NCBI GenBank assembly: GCA_947377725.1
Contig: CANCGX010000008.1
Location: 1 to 36,023, forward strand
Direction of reading: 5' to 3'
Origin: Actinomycetota bacterium
GTDB taxonomy: Bacteria; Actinomycetota; Actinomycetes; Nanopelagicales; Nanopelagicaceae
Length of the DNA stretch: 36,023 bases
How positions within the stretch are numbered: the first letter of the stretch is position 1; each line of letters begins with the position of its first letter. Of the stretch, positions 8,780 through 16,844 are shown one piece after another. The notes under the pieces were generated by a model. That model ran no database searches. It saw only the letters and a program-made list of their open reading frames with translations, and was not told the DNA's origin. A program made the position numbers and the translations under genes.

Positions 8780-9049
8780 TTAGCGGCGAATACCGAGCTT
8801 TTCGATAATCGCTCTGTAACGTGTTACATCGGTCTTTGCGAGATATTGCAAGAGGCGACGACGCTTACCAACCATCAACAAGAGACCACGACGGTTGTGG
8901 TGATCATGCTTGTTTGTCTTTAAATGTTCGGTGATTTCTTCAATTCTCTTTGATAGCAGTGCGACCTGAACTTCAGGACTTCCTGTGTCAGTCGCAGAAG
9001 CGCCATATTGAGAAATGATTGTCTTTTTTTCTGATGGCTCAAGTGCCAT
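8780..9049 (-). CDS. rpsO: 30S ribosomal protein S15
   Basis: S15 is a primary 16S rRNA-binding protein of the small subunit. The 89 residues match the family, including the GSPEVQ segment, the HDHHNRRGL motif and the C-terminal YR..I..LGIRR. The start is set at ATG 9049 because AGAGGAG lies 7 bases upstream; the frame stays open further to a GTG at 9094, but those 15 codons have no family counterpart and coincide with a structured leader. It follows ribF and precedes pnp on the same strand. Confidence 0.97.
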   Translation of the reverse strand: MALEPSEKKTIISQYGASATDTGSPEVQVALLSKRIEEITEHLKTNKHDHHNRRGLLLMVGKRRRLLQYLAKTDVTRYRAIIEKLGIRR

Positions 9050-9056
9050 GGTGGAA

Positions 9057-9063
9057 CTCCTCT
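9057..9063 (-). promoter_or_regulatory. Ribosome binding site of rpsO
   Basis: AGAGGAG on the minus strand stands 7 bases before ATG 9049 and decides the rpsO start against the longer GTG reading frame. Confidence 0.75.
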
Positions 9064-9070
9064 GAACTGT

Positions 9071-9098
9071 CACGAGGGCCTCGGTGTAACTCACGAAG
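9071..9098 (-). promoter_or_regulatory. rpsO leader with two mutually exclusive hairpins (possible S15 autoregulation)
   Basis: In the minus-strand RNA, CUUCGUG (9098-9092) can pair with CACCGAGG (9086-9079) around a 5-base loop, with one bulged C. The same CACCGAG (9086-9080) can instead pair with CUCGUG (9076-9071) around a 3-base loop, also with one bulged C. Both folds lie immediately upstream of the Shine-Dalgarno. S15 represses its own mRNA through leader structures in several phyla, so autoregulation is a reasonable inference. The pairings were read by eye only. Confidence 0.4.
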
Positions 9099-9170
9099 GC
9101 GCACTATCTCGCTTTTTACTAGATTTACTAGCAGGCAAAGGTTACCAGCGGCCATGAAACGAGCGAAATC

Positions 9171-9192
9171 GGCGAGATTTAGGCGGGATTTA
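9171..9192. repeat. Tandem 11-bp imperfect repeat at the ribF stop
   Basis: GGCGAGATTTA and GGCGGGATTTA lie head to tail, differing at one base; the second copy contains the ribF stop codon. No function is evident. Confidence 0.5.
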
Positions 9193-10062
9193 GCGCCCCA
9201 ATACTCGCTTTGCTTCCGAACAATCCTCTGCCATTTGGACCAAGAGGGGGTCAAGTCCGTCAAATTTGAGAGTGTCTCGTAGCCGAGAAATAAATTCTAT
9301 GGTCGCAGTTTGATCATATAAATCTAAACCTTCTTGATCAATCGCATATGCCTCAACCTGTCTTCCTCGGACTCCGGGGAATGTTGGGTTTGTGCCAATC
9401 GAGATGGCCGCTGCCCATCGGTGCTCGCCAACCGTTAACCAACCTGCATAAATTCCATCAGCTGGAATTGTGGCGTGGTCTTGGAGTCCCAAATTTGCAG
9501 TTGGATACCCGATTGTTCTTCCGCGCTTCTCTCCATGAACGACTGGGCCTCGAAGAAAGAAGGGGCGAGTGAGTAACTCATTCGCACGTTCAATATCTCC
9601 ATCAACAACTAAATTACGAATTCTAGTGGAAGAAATTGCAGAGCCTCTATCTTCTCTCAATTCAACTGAACTAACGCCAAAGCTTCTTGAATGTTCCTGC
9701 AATGTATGAACATTTCCAGCAGCCTTATGTCCAAATGTAAAATTGGAGCCAACGGTCACATGAGTTGCCTTCAATTGATTTACAAGAACATCTTGAATGA
9801 AATCTTCAGGAGACTTTTCAGCAAACTCCTTCGTAAACTCGATTACAACAACTTCTGATGCGCCATTCTCTTCCAAGAGAGATATGCGATCTTCCAAATT
9901 AACAAGTGCGCTTGGAGTGCGTTCTGGTGCAAATACTGATGTTGGGTGAGGGTAGAAAGTAAGTGCAACAACTCGTCCGTGAAGAGCTGCTTCAGCGAGG
10001 ATTTGTTGATGACCAGCATGTACGCCATCAAAGATCCCAATGGCTACTGAAGTCGTCTTCAT
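9190..10062 (-). CDS. ribF: Bifunctional riboflavin kinase / FAD synthetase
   Basis: RibF converts riboflavin to FMN and then to FAD. The N-terminal nucleotidyltransferase carries GIFDGVHAGH at residues 8-17 and the SSTRIR motif. The C-terminal kinase shows GYPTANL and GTNPTF. The start is ATG 10062, four bases after the truB stop; the frame is open for 39 more codons, but these lie inside truB and have no family counterpart. The 290-residue length is a little short but complete. Confidence 0.95.
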   Translation of the reverse strand: MKTTSVAIGIFDGVHAGHQQILAEAALHGRVVALTFYPHPTSVFAPERTPSALVNLEDRISLLEENGASEVVVIEFTKEFAEKSPEDFIQDVLVNQLKATHVTVGSNFTFGHKAAGNVHTLQEHSRSFGVSSVELREDRGSAISSTRIRNLVVDGDIERANELLTRPFFLRGPVVHGEKRGRTIGYPTANLGLQDHATIPADGIYAGWLTVGEHRWAAAISIGTNPTFPGVRGRQVEAYAIDQEGLDLYDQTATIEFISRLRDTLKFDGLDPLLVQMAEDCSEAKRVLGR

Positions 10063-10066
10063 CTGA

Positions 10067-10942
10067 TTATTCTTGCACAGCGACCAGCTTTGGAGCTGCC
10101 ACTGCCTTTCCGCCTGAATCCTTATTTTCAACAAGTGCTGCGAAACTACCTGAAGGTGAAAGTGCTGCAAATATCCCATCTTCTAGATTTGCGCTAATGC
10201 TGCGGCCAAAAGAAATTTCGCTCATCTCCTCAAAGCTCAATGCACGAGTAGGCAGGACTCGACCGATTCCATCGGCTGTATCGATGATCTCTGATTCCTC
10301 TATTCCCCCAGCTTCTGACAAATCAAATGGAGAAACTAACGTACGGCGCAAAGATGTCAGGTGCCCGCCGACCTTAAGGAGATTCCCTAAATCGCGTGCA
10401 ATGGCACGAATATATGTTCCTGCCGAACAATCCACGATTACTCTTACCAAGATTGCTTGCTCAAGAAATTCGATTGAAAGTACATCTATTTTTGAAATAG
10501 TCACAGCTCTTGCAGGCAAGTCAACGACTTCGCCTTCACGAACTCTTTGGTGCGCAGTCTTGCCATCAATTTTTATCGCTGACACTGAGCTTGGTTTTTG
10601 TTGAATATTTCCAACGAATGTTGCAAGTCCATCTTTGATGAGTTCTTCCGTAATAACCTTTAGCACGGACGAATCGGCAACAGAGATTACATCGCCCTCT
10701 TTATCATCCGTATGAGTTGCGGCACCAAGGGCGATGGTTGCTTCATAACTCTTTGCGCCATCAACTATATATTGCAACAATTTTGTGGCGTTGCCGATTC
10801 CAATCACAAGCACGCCGGTTGCCATGGGATCTAACGTTCCTGCGTGGCCAACTCGTTTAGTACCAAATCGCTTTCGAATCTTTGCAACCACATCGTGGCT
10901 CGTCATCCCACTTGGTTTATCTATAACCAAGAAGCCGTTCAT
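10067..10942 (-). CDS. truB: tRNA pseudouridine(55) synthase
   Basis: TruB makes pseudouridine 55 in the T loop of tRNAs. The opening GFLVIDKPSGMTSHDVV and the catalytic GHAGTLDPMATG (Asp38) are intact, as are the YEATIALG and KPS motifs further on. The 291 residues are typical. It sits 3 bases after rbfA and 4 before ribF in the conserved rbfA-truB-ribF order. The last residues are rich in Ala and Lys without known motifs. Confidence 0.97.
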   Translation of the reverse strand: MNGFLVIDKPSGMTSHDVVAKIRKRFGTKRVGHAGTLDPMATGVLVIGIGNATKLLQYIVDGAKSYEATIALGAATHTDDKEGDVISVADSSVLKVITEELIKDGLATFVGNIQQKPSSVSAIKIDGKTAHQRVREGEVVDLPARAVTISKIDVLSIEFLEQAILVRVIVDCSAGTYIRAIARDLGNLLKVGGHLTSLRRTLVSPFDLSEAGGIEESEIIDTADGIGRVLPTRALSFEEMSEISFGRSISANLEDGIFAALSPSGSFAALVENKDSGGKAVAAPKLVAVQE

Positions 10943-10945
10943 AAA

Positions 10946-11362
10946 TTACTCGTGAACCTTGTAAGGGTCGGCATCTCCGATTGGCTTGGCGTTTGCTCGC
11001 AACTTGGCTAGTTCTTCGTCTTTGCGACGAACTTCGCTCATAAGATCGTTCATTGCTGATGCGCTCTCTTGGAGTCCATCAGCAAAAAACTCAAGAGTTG
11101 GAACGATGCGTAAATTAAGAGCTTGACCAACTTCAGCGCGAAGCATTCCTTTTGCCGAAGCCAAAGCAGCAGCTGTGGAAGATCGAGCCTCGTCATCACC
11201 AAGGACGGTATAGAAGATTGACGCTTGCTGTAAGTCACCGGTTACGCGGACATCAGTAATTGTTATGAAACCAAGTCTTGGATCTTTAACTCGGGTTTCA
11301 AGCAGTTGCGCGATCACTTCCTTGATGCGATCGGCAACTTTCAACACACGATTGGAAGCCAT
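10946..11362 (-). CDS. rbfA: 30S ribosome-binding factor A
   Basis: RbfA is a small KH-like protein that helps 16S rRNA 5'-end processing and late 30S assembly. The 138 residues include the typical R..RV.....I......VKDPRLGFITIT segment and the later ASAKGMLR-like region. Its ATG overlaps the infB TAA by one base, so it is very likely translationally coupled to infB. The acidic/basic C-terminal tail is variable in the family. Confidence 0.95.
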   Translation of the reverse strand: MASNRVLKVADRIKEVIAQLLETRVKDPRLGFITITDVRVTGDLQQASIFYTVLGDDEARSSTAAALASAKGMLRAEVGQALNLRIVPTLEFFADGLQESASAMNDLMSEVRRKDEELAKLRANAKPIGDADPYKVHE

Positions 11363-14067
11363 TAGTCGCGCTTCTTTTCGCGGATTTCAAATACCTGGAT
11401 TGTGTCTCCTTCTTGAATGTCATTGAAGGAGCCAAGACCAATACCGCACTCGTAGCCATCACGAACTTCGGTTGCATCATCTTTGAATCGACGAAGTGAT
11501 TCGATTGCAAGGTTATCTCCGACAACGGTACCGCCACGCATAACGCGGGCTTTTCCATTTCGCTTGATGATTCCATCTTGAACCAAACATCCGGCAATAT
11601 TTCCGAATTTGCTTGAACGGAAGATTTCACGAACTTCAGCATTTCCAAGAACAATCTCTTCAAACTCTGGCTTGAGAAGTCCCTTAAGTGAAGCTTCGAT
11701 CTCTTCGATCGCTTTGTAGATGACGGTGTAGAAGCGAACTTCGACACCTTCTTGATCGGCGAAGACTGCGGTCTGTGGTTCAGGCTTAACGTTGAATCCG
11801 ATAATGACTGCAGTGGAAGCAGATGCGAGCGTGACGTCATTCTTTGTGATTGCACCAACACCGCGGTGAATAACACGAAGATCAACTTCTGCTCCGACAT
11901 CAAGCTGCATAAGAGCATCTTCCAAAGCTTCCACGGAACCAGATACGTCTCCCTTGATAATAAGGTTGAGCGTGCTGACCTTGGATTGCTCCATAAAGTC
12001 TTCGAGTGAGACCTTCTTGCGTGTCTTTGCAAGCATCGCATTTCTCATCGCAAGCTGACGCTTCTCTGCAATTTGACGAGCAGTGCGGTCATCTTCGGCA
12101 ACAATAAATGAATCTCCAGCGCCAGGAACGCTTGTGAAACCAAGTACCTGTACGGGACGAGATGGGCCAGCTTCAGTTAAAGCATTTCCGTTTTCATCCA
12201 ACATTGCACGTACGCGACCATAAGCACCACCGGCAACAATTGCATCTCCAACATGAAGAGTTCCACGTTGTACAAGTACCGTGGCGACTGGGCCGCGACC
12301 CTTATCGAGATTAGCTTCAATGGCTACACCGCGAGCAACATCGTTTGCAACTGCACGAAGATCCAAGGCTGCATCAGCAGTCAGAAGAATCGAATCGATA
12401 AGTGCATCGACTCCTTCACCAGATTTAGCTGAGACGTTAACGAAAATTGTCGTTCCGCCATATTCTTCAGCAATTAAGTTGTACTCAGTCAATTGTTGGC
12501 GGACCTTATCTGGGTTCGCGCCTTCCTTATCAATCTTGTTGACTGCAACAACAATTGGAACATCCGCTGCTTGAGCGTGGTTAAGCGCCTCAATTGTCTG
12601 CGGCATAACACCATCGTCGGCTGCAACTACTAGGACGGCAATATCAGTCACCTTAGTTCCACGAGCACGCATTGCTGTGAAAGCTTCGTGACCTGGTGTA
12701 TCGATGAAAGTAATTGCACGTTCGATTCCATCATGCATATGATGAATTTGATAAGCACCGATGTGCTGAGTAATTCCGCCTGCTTCAGACTTAATAACTT
12801 CAGTACTGCGGATGCTATCCAAGAGGCGTGTTTTACCGTGATCAACGTGACCCATAACGGTCACGATTGGCGAGCGCACAACAAGGTCAGATTCATCAAC
12901 ATTCTCGAGCTCTGCTGCGAGGTTGATATCAAACTCTTCTAGGAGTTCGCGATCCTCGTCTTCAGGGCTAACGATTTCAATTACGTAACCCATTTCGCCA
13001 CCAAGAATTGCGAAAGTATCTTCATCTACAGATTGAGTTGCGGTAACCATTTCGCCAAGGTGGAATAGCGCTGATACCAACGCTGATGCATCTGCATTAA
13101 TTTTTTCTGCAAGGTCCATAAGTGAAGCACCGCGACGTAGGCGAACTACAGTCTTGCCATCACCGCGTGGAACTACTGCGCCACCAAGACTTGGTGCCGC
13201 CATATTGTCGAACTCTTCGCGAAGTGCCTTCTTGCTCTTGTGAGCTTTACGACTCTTTCCTGTTTGCTTTCCAAATGCACCTGCTGCGCCACCGCGTTGA
13301 TGACGTGCTGGGCCTTTTCCAAATGTTTGACCGCCTGCTGGTGCAGCTCCGGTTCCTGTTCCTGCTCCAGGTGTACCTGGACGATATGGAGAAGAACCAC
13401 CTGGACGTGCTGGACCGCCTGCGCCTGCAGGACGATTCGCGCCAGCTCCTGAAGGACCTGATGTTGGACCGCGTTGTGCAAAACCTGGTCGTGATTGGCC
13501 AGGACGTGCACCTGACATTGGAGGTCGGCCTTGTCCTGTTTGAGGTGGACGTTCTCCTGGATGTAGTGGTCGACGTGCTGGTGGACGTGGAATTGCTCCG
13601 CCAACTGTTGAAGAAAATGGATTGTTGCCAGCGCGTGGTGGGCGAGGCATTGCAGAGAAAGGATTTGGCGTTGCAGCAGCAGGTGCGGCAGGTGGCGCTG
13701 GATTTGGTGCAGTTGGAGTTGCAGGAGTTTCTGCCACTGGAGTAGCAGGGGTTGCAGCTTCGCGACTTATTTTCTCAATTTGAGATCGCGTGCCTTCATC
13801 AAGTGAGGCAATTGCGGCTTGAATCTCTTCAGGTGTCGGTGTTGCCTTTGCAGCCACTTTCTTAGCGGCGGCTTTTTTAACAGGCTTGGGAGCATCTGCT
13901 GCCGGCTTCATATCCGGGAATTTCTCCATCAACTTGCGCACAACAGGTGCTTCAACAGTTGATGATGCGGAACGAACGAATTCGCCCACTTCTTGTAACT
14001 TAGCGAGCAAATCTTTGCTCTCTAAACCTAACTCTTTCGCTAACTCATAAACGCGAACTTTAGCCAC
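11362..14067 (-). CDS. infB: Translation initiation factor IF-2
   Basis: IF-2 is the GTPase that places initiator tRNA on the 30S subunit. The N-terminal IF2_N-like domain (KVRVYELAKELG) is followed by a Pro/Ala/Gly/Arg-rich linker at about residues 110-265, a second N domain, and the G domain with GHVDHGKT (405-412), DTPGHEAF and NKID. Domains II-IV follow. The length of 901 is normal for actinobacteria. The start is GTG 14067, with AAAGG five bases upstream. A 124-base gap with strong hairpins separates it from ylxR, unusual in this compact region. Confidence 0.98.
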   Translation of the reverse strand: MAKVRVYELAKELGLESKDLLAKLQEVGEFVRSASSTVEAPVVRKLMEKFPDMKPAADAPKPVKKAAAKKVAAKATPTPEEIQAAIASLDEGTRSQIEKISREAATPATPVAETPATPTAPNPAPPAAPAAATPNPFSAMPRPPRAGNNPFSSTVGGAIPRPPARRPLHPGERPPQTGQGRPPMSGARPGQSRPGFAQRGPTSGPSGAGANRPAGAGGPARPGGSSPYRPGTPGAGTGTGAAPAGGQTFGKGPARHQRGGAAGAFGKQTGKSRKAHKSKKALREEFDNMAAPSLGGAVVPRGDGKTVVRLRRGASLMDLAEKINADASALVSALFHLGEMVTATQSVDEDTFAILGGEMGYVIEIVSPEDEDRELLEEFDINLAAELENVDESDLVVRSPIVTVMGHVDHGKTRLLDSIRSTEVIKSEAGGITQHIGAYQIHHMHDGIERAITFIDTPGHEAFTAMRARGTKVTDIAVLVVAADDGVMPQTIEALNHAQAADVPIVVAVNKIDKEGANPDKVRQQLTEYNLIAEEYGGTTIFVNVSAKSGEGVDALIDSILLTADAALDLRAVANDVARGVAIEANLDKGRGPVATVLVQRGTLHVGDAIVAGGAYGRVRAMLDENGNALTEAGPSRPVQVLGFTSVPGAGDSFIVAEDDRTARQIAEKRQLAMRNAMLAKTRKKVSLEDFMEQSKVSTLNLIIKGDVSGSVEALEDALMQLDVGAEVDLRVIHRGVGAITKNDVTLASASTAVIIGFNVKPEPQTAVFADQEGVEVRFYTVIYKAIEEIEASLKGLLKPEFEEIVLGNAEVREIFRSSKFGNIAGCLVQDGIIKRNGKARVMRGGTVVGDNLAIESLRRFKDDATEVRDGYECGIGLGSFNDIQEGDTIQVFEIREKKRD
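13273..13740 (-). repeat. Low-complexity Pro/Gly/Ala/Arg-coding segment of infB
   Basis: About 155 codons of the IF-2 linker are dominated by Pro, Gly, Ala and Arg with recurring GxRP and PxRPP units. Such linkers are usual in actinobacterial IF-2. The bias opens long spurious frames on both strands here. Confidence 0.7.
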
Positions 14068-14092
14068 GGTAGCCTTTCTGCTTCTCTATAGA

Positions 14093-14117
14093 AGGCTCCG
14101 GGATATTTCAGGAGCCT
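14093..14117 (-). promoter_or_regulatory. Hairpin in infB leader (proximal)
   Basis: AGGCTCC (14093-14099) and GGAGCCT (14111-14117) form a perfect 7-bp stem with an 11-base loop, ending 25 bases before the infB GTG. No T tract follows on the minus strand. It may modulate readthrough or ribosome access, or act as a processing site. Confidence 0.45.
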
Positions 14118-14132
14118 AAATTAATGCCTTAC

Positions 14133-14155
14133 TCATGAGCGCGCGGTGCTCATGA
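14133..14155 (-). promoter_or_regulatory. Hairpin in infB leader (distal)
   Basis: TCATGAGC (14133-14140) and GCTCATGA (14148-14155) form a perfect 8-bp stem around a 7-base loop. It lies between the ylxR stop and the proximal hairpin. The role is unknown; no T tract follows. Confidence 0.45.
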
Positions 14156-14191
14156 TTGTGAATGTGCCTTTTTGATAAAGACAGAAGTCAT

Positions 14192-14491
14192 TTACTGCTC
14201 CTTTTGATAACTTCTCAAGGTTTTGAGAAAGTCTTCCAATAATTCAACTCTTACATCTGCTGAACTTTTAAAAGCTCTAGCGAATGCTCCGCGCTGCACA
14301 GCTTTCTCCAGGCAACCTAACGATTGTGGATGTAACCAAGCACCGCGCCCCGGTTTGTTGTGATGGGGATCTGGTTCAACCTGATCATTCACCAAAACAA
14401 TTCGAAGTAAGTCGGTCCAACTCTCCTTCTTACGACAAGCGATACAACTCCGAGTGGGTAATCTCAATCGGGGCCCTCGCGAATCTGTCAT
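14192..14491 (-). CDS. ylxR: YlxR family RNA-binding protein (DUF448)
   Basis: YlxR is a small basic protein coded between nusA and infB in many bacteria; studies in other species link it to RNA binding and regulation, including of RNase P. This copy has 99 residues with the family motifs RSCIACR (15-21) and GRGAWLHP in the middle. It starts at ATG 14491, 35 bases after the nusA stop, with a weak ribosome binding site. Position and motifs make the family certain; the exact function is not. Confidence 0.92.
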   Translation of the reverse strand: MTDSRGPRLRLPTRSCIACRKKESWTDLLRIVLVNDQVEPDPHHNKPGRGAWLHPQSLGCLEKAVQRGAFARAFKSSADVRVELLEDFLKTLRSYQKEQ

Positions 14492-14526
14492 AAATTCTCG
14501 AACTAGGGTGCCTATCTTACCGGGAG

Positions 14527-15603
14527 TTAGCCTTCGGTCGGTAATTGCGTTACTTCTTGAGCCTGATCTTCCGATTGTTGAGGCTCTTGGATGGCCTCTT
14601 CTTCGACGACCGGCTTCGGTTTTTCAATTCGCTGAACGGGATTGTCGGGATGAATATCAATTCTGCAGCCAGTCAGTCTCGCAGCCAAACGAGCATTTTG
14701 ACCGTCTTTTCCGATTGCGAGGGAAAGCTGGAAATCAGGCACTACAACTCTGATTGAGTTTGGATCGTTATTCACGCTTTCAGCGCTTGTAACGCGTGCC
14801 GGAGCCAAGGCATTTGCAACGTACGTGGCGGGATCATCAGACCAATCGACGATATCAATCTTCTCCCCAAAGAGCTCATCGCTCACTGCGCGAGAGCGTG
14901 CTCCATTAGGTCCGATCAAGGCGCCTTTTGGACTTACGCCTGCGCGATGAGTTCGTACGGATATTTTTGAGCGCTGTCCAGGCTCGCGAGATACGCCCAT
15001 AACTTCTACAACGCGGTCGTTAATTTCAGGAACTTCAAGTGCAAAAAGTGCGCGCACTAATTGAGGATGGGTACGGGAAAGCGTAATTTCAGGACCACGC
15101 TCACCTTTCTCAACTCGTACAACGAAAGCCTTAATTCGGTCTCCATGTTTAAAAACTTCACCTTTAACTTGTTCGTTGAGCGGAATCTTTCCTTCAGTAC
15201 GACCACCCAAGTAAACATAAACGATTGTTTCGTCTTTACCTTGTTGTACTTCGCCAGAAATGATGTCGCCTATAGAGGCAGAGAACTCATTAATAATTGC
15301 GGTATCACGTTCTTCACGCATTTTCTCCTTGAGAGATTTGCGGGCGATTGATTCTGAAACAGCTTCGAATCCTTCTGGGTTATCGATAACCGTTTCAAGC
15401 CAAGTTCCCTCTTCATCGTAAACAGGAACGTGAATAACAAATTCTCCAGTCAAACGATTGTAAACGCAGCGACCTTTTGGCTTGGATTCAGGAAATTCTG
15501 CATACGCTTCAGCTACGCGATTCTCGATGTAGTTGATGAGCTGTTCGATTGGAATCTTGCGATCTTCAGCAAGTAATACGAGCCCCTGGAAATCGACGGC
15601 CAT
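14527..15603 (-). CDS. nusA: Transcription termination/antitermination factor NusA
   Basis: NusA binds RNA polymerase and nascent RNA and controls pausing, termination and antitermination. The 358-residue actinobacterial form has an N-terminal polymerase-binding domain, an S1 domain (from about residue 110, GDIISGEVQQ...GRTEGKIP), then two KH domains (GALIGPNGARSRAV and LSLAIGKDGQNARLAARLTG). It lacks the acidic repeats of the proteobacterial form, as expected. The ATG overlaps the rimP stop by one base. An Asp/Glu/Gln-rich tail ends it. Confidence 0.97.
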   Translation of the reverse strand: MAVDFQGLVLLAEDRKIPIEQLINYIENRVAEAYAEFPESKPKGRCVYNRLTGEFVIHVPVYDEEGTWLETVIDNPEGFEAVSESIARKSLKEKMREERDTAIINEFSASIGDIISGEVQQGKDETIVYVYLGGRTEGKIPLNEQVKGEVFKHGDRIKAFVVRVEKGERGPEITLSRTHPQLVRALFALEVPEINDRVVEVMGVSREPGQRSKISVRTHRAGVSPKGALIGPNGARSRAVSDELFGEKIDIVDWSDDPATYVANALAPARVTSAESVNNDPNSIRVVVPDFQLSLAIGKDGQNARLAARLTGCRIDIHPDNPVQRIEKPKPVVEEEAIQEPQQSEDQAQEVTQLPTEG

Positions 15604-16052
15604 TACTTTTCATCCTTCGCATTAAATTCAATTTGTACAATTGCTTTTTTGATTTCAGCAAAAATTACAGTTGTTTCGCCTACCTGCACATCAATTTCAG
15701 TTGACTCACCAATGCGACCCTCGATGACGCTTCCGTCGAGCATTGTCACTTTAATGAGACGGCCTTTGTTCTTTCTCCAATGGCGTGGAACAGTGAGCGG
15801 TCGATCGATACCCGGAGAAGTGACTTCCAGAGTGAAGGGAGTGCTTCCCATTTCAGGAAGAGCTTCAACGATTTCTGAGACATTTCTGGAAATTTCGGTT
15901 ACTTGGTCCAGATTAAGTCCGGTTTCCCCGTCGACGATAACCGTTAAAAGACTCTTTTTGCCAGCACGAACGAGCATGACATCTTCAAGAAATGCTTGGG
16001 AGGCTTCAATAGTGGGAGTTATTGCTTCGGCTATGCGTTCACGAACATTCAT
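15603..16052 (-). CDS. rimP: Ribosome maturation factor RimP
   Basis: RimP assists early 30S subunit assembly. The 149 residues show the family's EVTSPGIDRPLT motif and a C-terminal SH3-like domain (GRLIKVTMLDG). The start ATG 16052 has GGAG six bases upstream. The end overlaps nusA by one base. The rimP-nusA-ylxR-infB order is the classic arrangement. Confidence 0.96.
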   Translation of the reverse strand: MNVRERIAEAITPTIEASQAFLEDVMLVRAGKKSLLTVIVDGETGLNLDQVTEISRNVSEIVEALPEMGSTPFTLEVTSPGIDRPLTVPRHWRKNKGRLIKVTMLDGSVIEGRIGESTEIDVQVGETTVIFAEIKKAIVQIEFNAKDEK

Positions 16053-16067
16053 GTAAAACTCCAGACA

Positions 16068-16844
16068 CTATTTAGTTATTAATACCAGCCAATCATAACC
16101 CACCTTTGCAATAAGCAAAAATGTAACTGCTAAGAAGACCTTCCGAACCAACGGCGAGCCACCTTTTATTGCCATTCGCGTACCAAGAAGCGCTCCACTT
16201 ACGTTTGCAACTGCCAAGATCAAACCAACGTGCCACCAGATATGTCCGGTAATTTGGAAGGAGATAATCGCAGCCACATTCGTGGACCAATTGACAAGTT
16301 TCGCAGTAGCCGAAGCTTTGAGAAATGCGTAGCCGACAAGACCGACCAAAATAAATAGAAGAAAGGTTCCGGTTCCTGGCCCAAATATTCCGTCGTAGAA
16401 CCCAATAATGAGACCAAAGCTTCCAACAATCCAATGTCGTAGGCGTGGAGTGAATTTTAGATTTTCTTCCATTCCTAGATTTGGTTTCACCCATGTGTAA
16501 ATTGCAACTGCGATAAGAAGAAAAAGAATTATTGGCCTAAAGAAATCTTTAGGAACCGATGCCGCTAATCGAGCGCCAGTCATGGAACCAGCAAAGGCAG
16601 GAATTGCCATGTACAGAGCAATTCTTAAATCTGGCTTAACTTTTTTAAAATAGTTATATGTTGCAGTGGTTGTTCCAAAGACAGCAGGAATCTTGTTTGT
16701 ACCAAGAATCATGGGAAGTGGCTTATCTGAAATACCGATAAGAAGAGCAGGGAGTTGGACTAATCCCCCACCGCCGGCCATCGCATCAACAAATCCAGCA
16801 AACCCCGATGCAACTGCAAGGAAGATCCATGTGGTGAGCGACAT
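16068..16844 (-). CDS. TauE/SafE (TSUP) family membrane permease
   Basis: This is a 258-residue polytopic membrane protein with about eight hydrophobic segments in two similar halves. Each half opens with a glycine-rich motif: GFVDAMAGGGGLVQLP near the N terminus and GFYDGIFGPGTGTFLL in the middle. The family exports or imports organosulfur anions such as sulfite, sulfoacetate or sulfonates; substrate cannot be read from sequence. Its ATG overlaps the proS stop by one base and its end is 15 bases before rimP, so it is embedded in the housekeeping transcript, where most actinobacteria lack it. Confidence 0.88.
   Translation of the reverse strand: MSLTTWIFLAVASGFAGFVDAMAGGGGLVQLPALLIGISDKPLPMILGTNKIPAVFGTTTATYNYFKKVKPDLRIALYMAIPAFAGSMTGARLAASVPKDFFRPIILFLLIAVAIYTWVKPNLGMEENLKFTPRLRHWIVGSFGLIIGFYDGIFGPGTGTFLLFILVGLVGYAFLKASATAKLVNWSTNVAAIISFQITGHIWWHVGLILAVANVSGALLGTRMAIKGGSPLVRKVFLAVTFLLIAKVGYDWLVLITK

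Noticed and set aside
9050..9094. N-terminal extension of rpsO from GTG 9094
   Set aside because: The extra residues have no S15 counterpart, the strong AGAGGAG sits before ATG 9049, and the region folds as a leader.
11298..12041. 247-codon minus-strand frame overlapping infB and rbfA
   Set aside because: It is an out-of-frame shadow of infB domains III-IV, with Ser/Lys-rich nonsense sequence and no domain.
13122..13745. Long plus-strand open frame rich in Leu, Gln and Asp
   Set aside because: It is antisense to the low-complexity Pro/Gly/Ala/Arg linker of infB and arises from codon bias there.
14093..14155. Rho-independent terminator before infB
   Set aside because: Neither stem is followed by a run of T on the minus strand.
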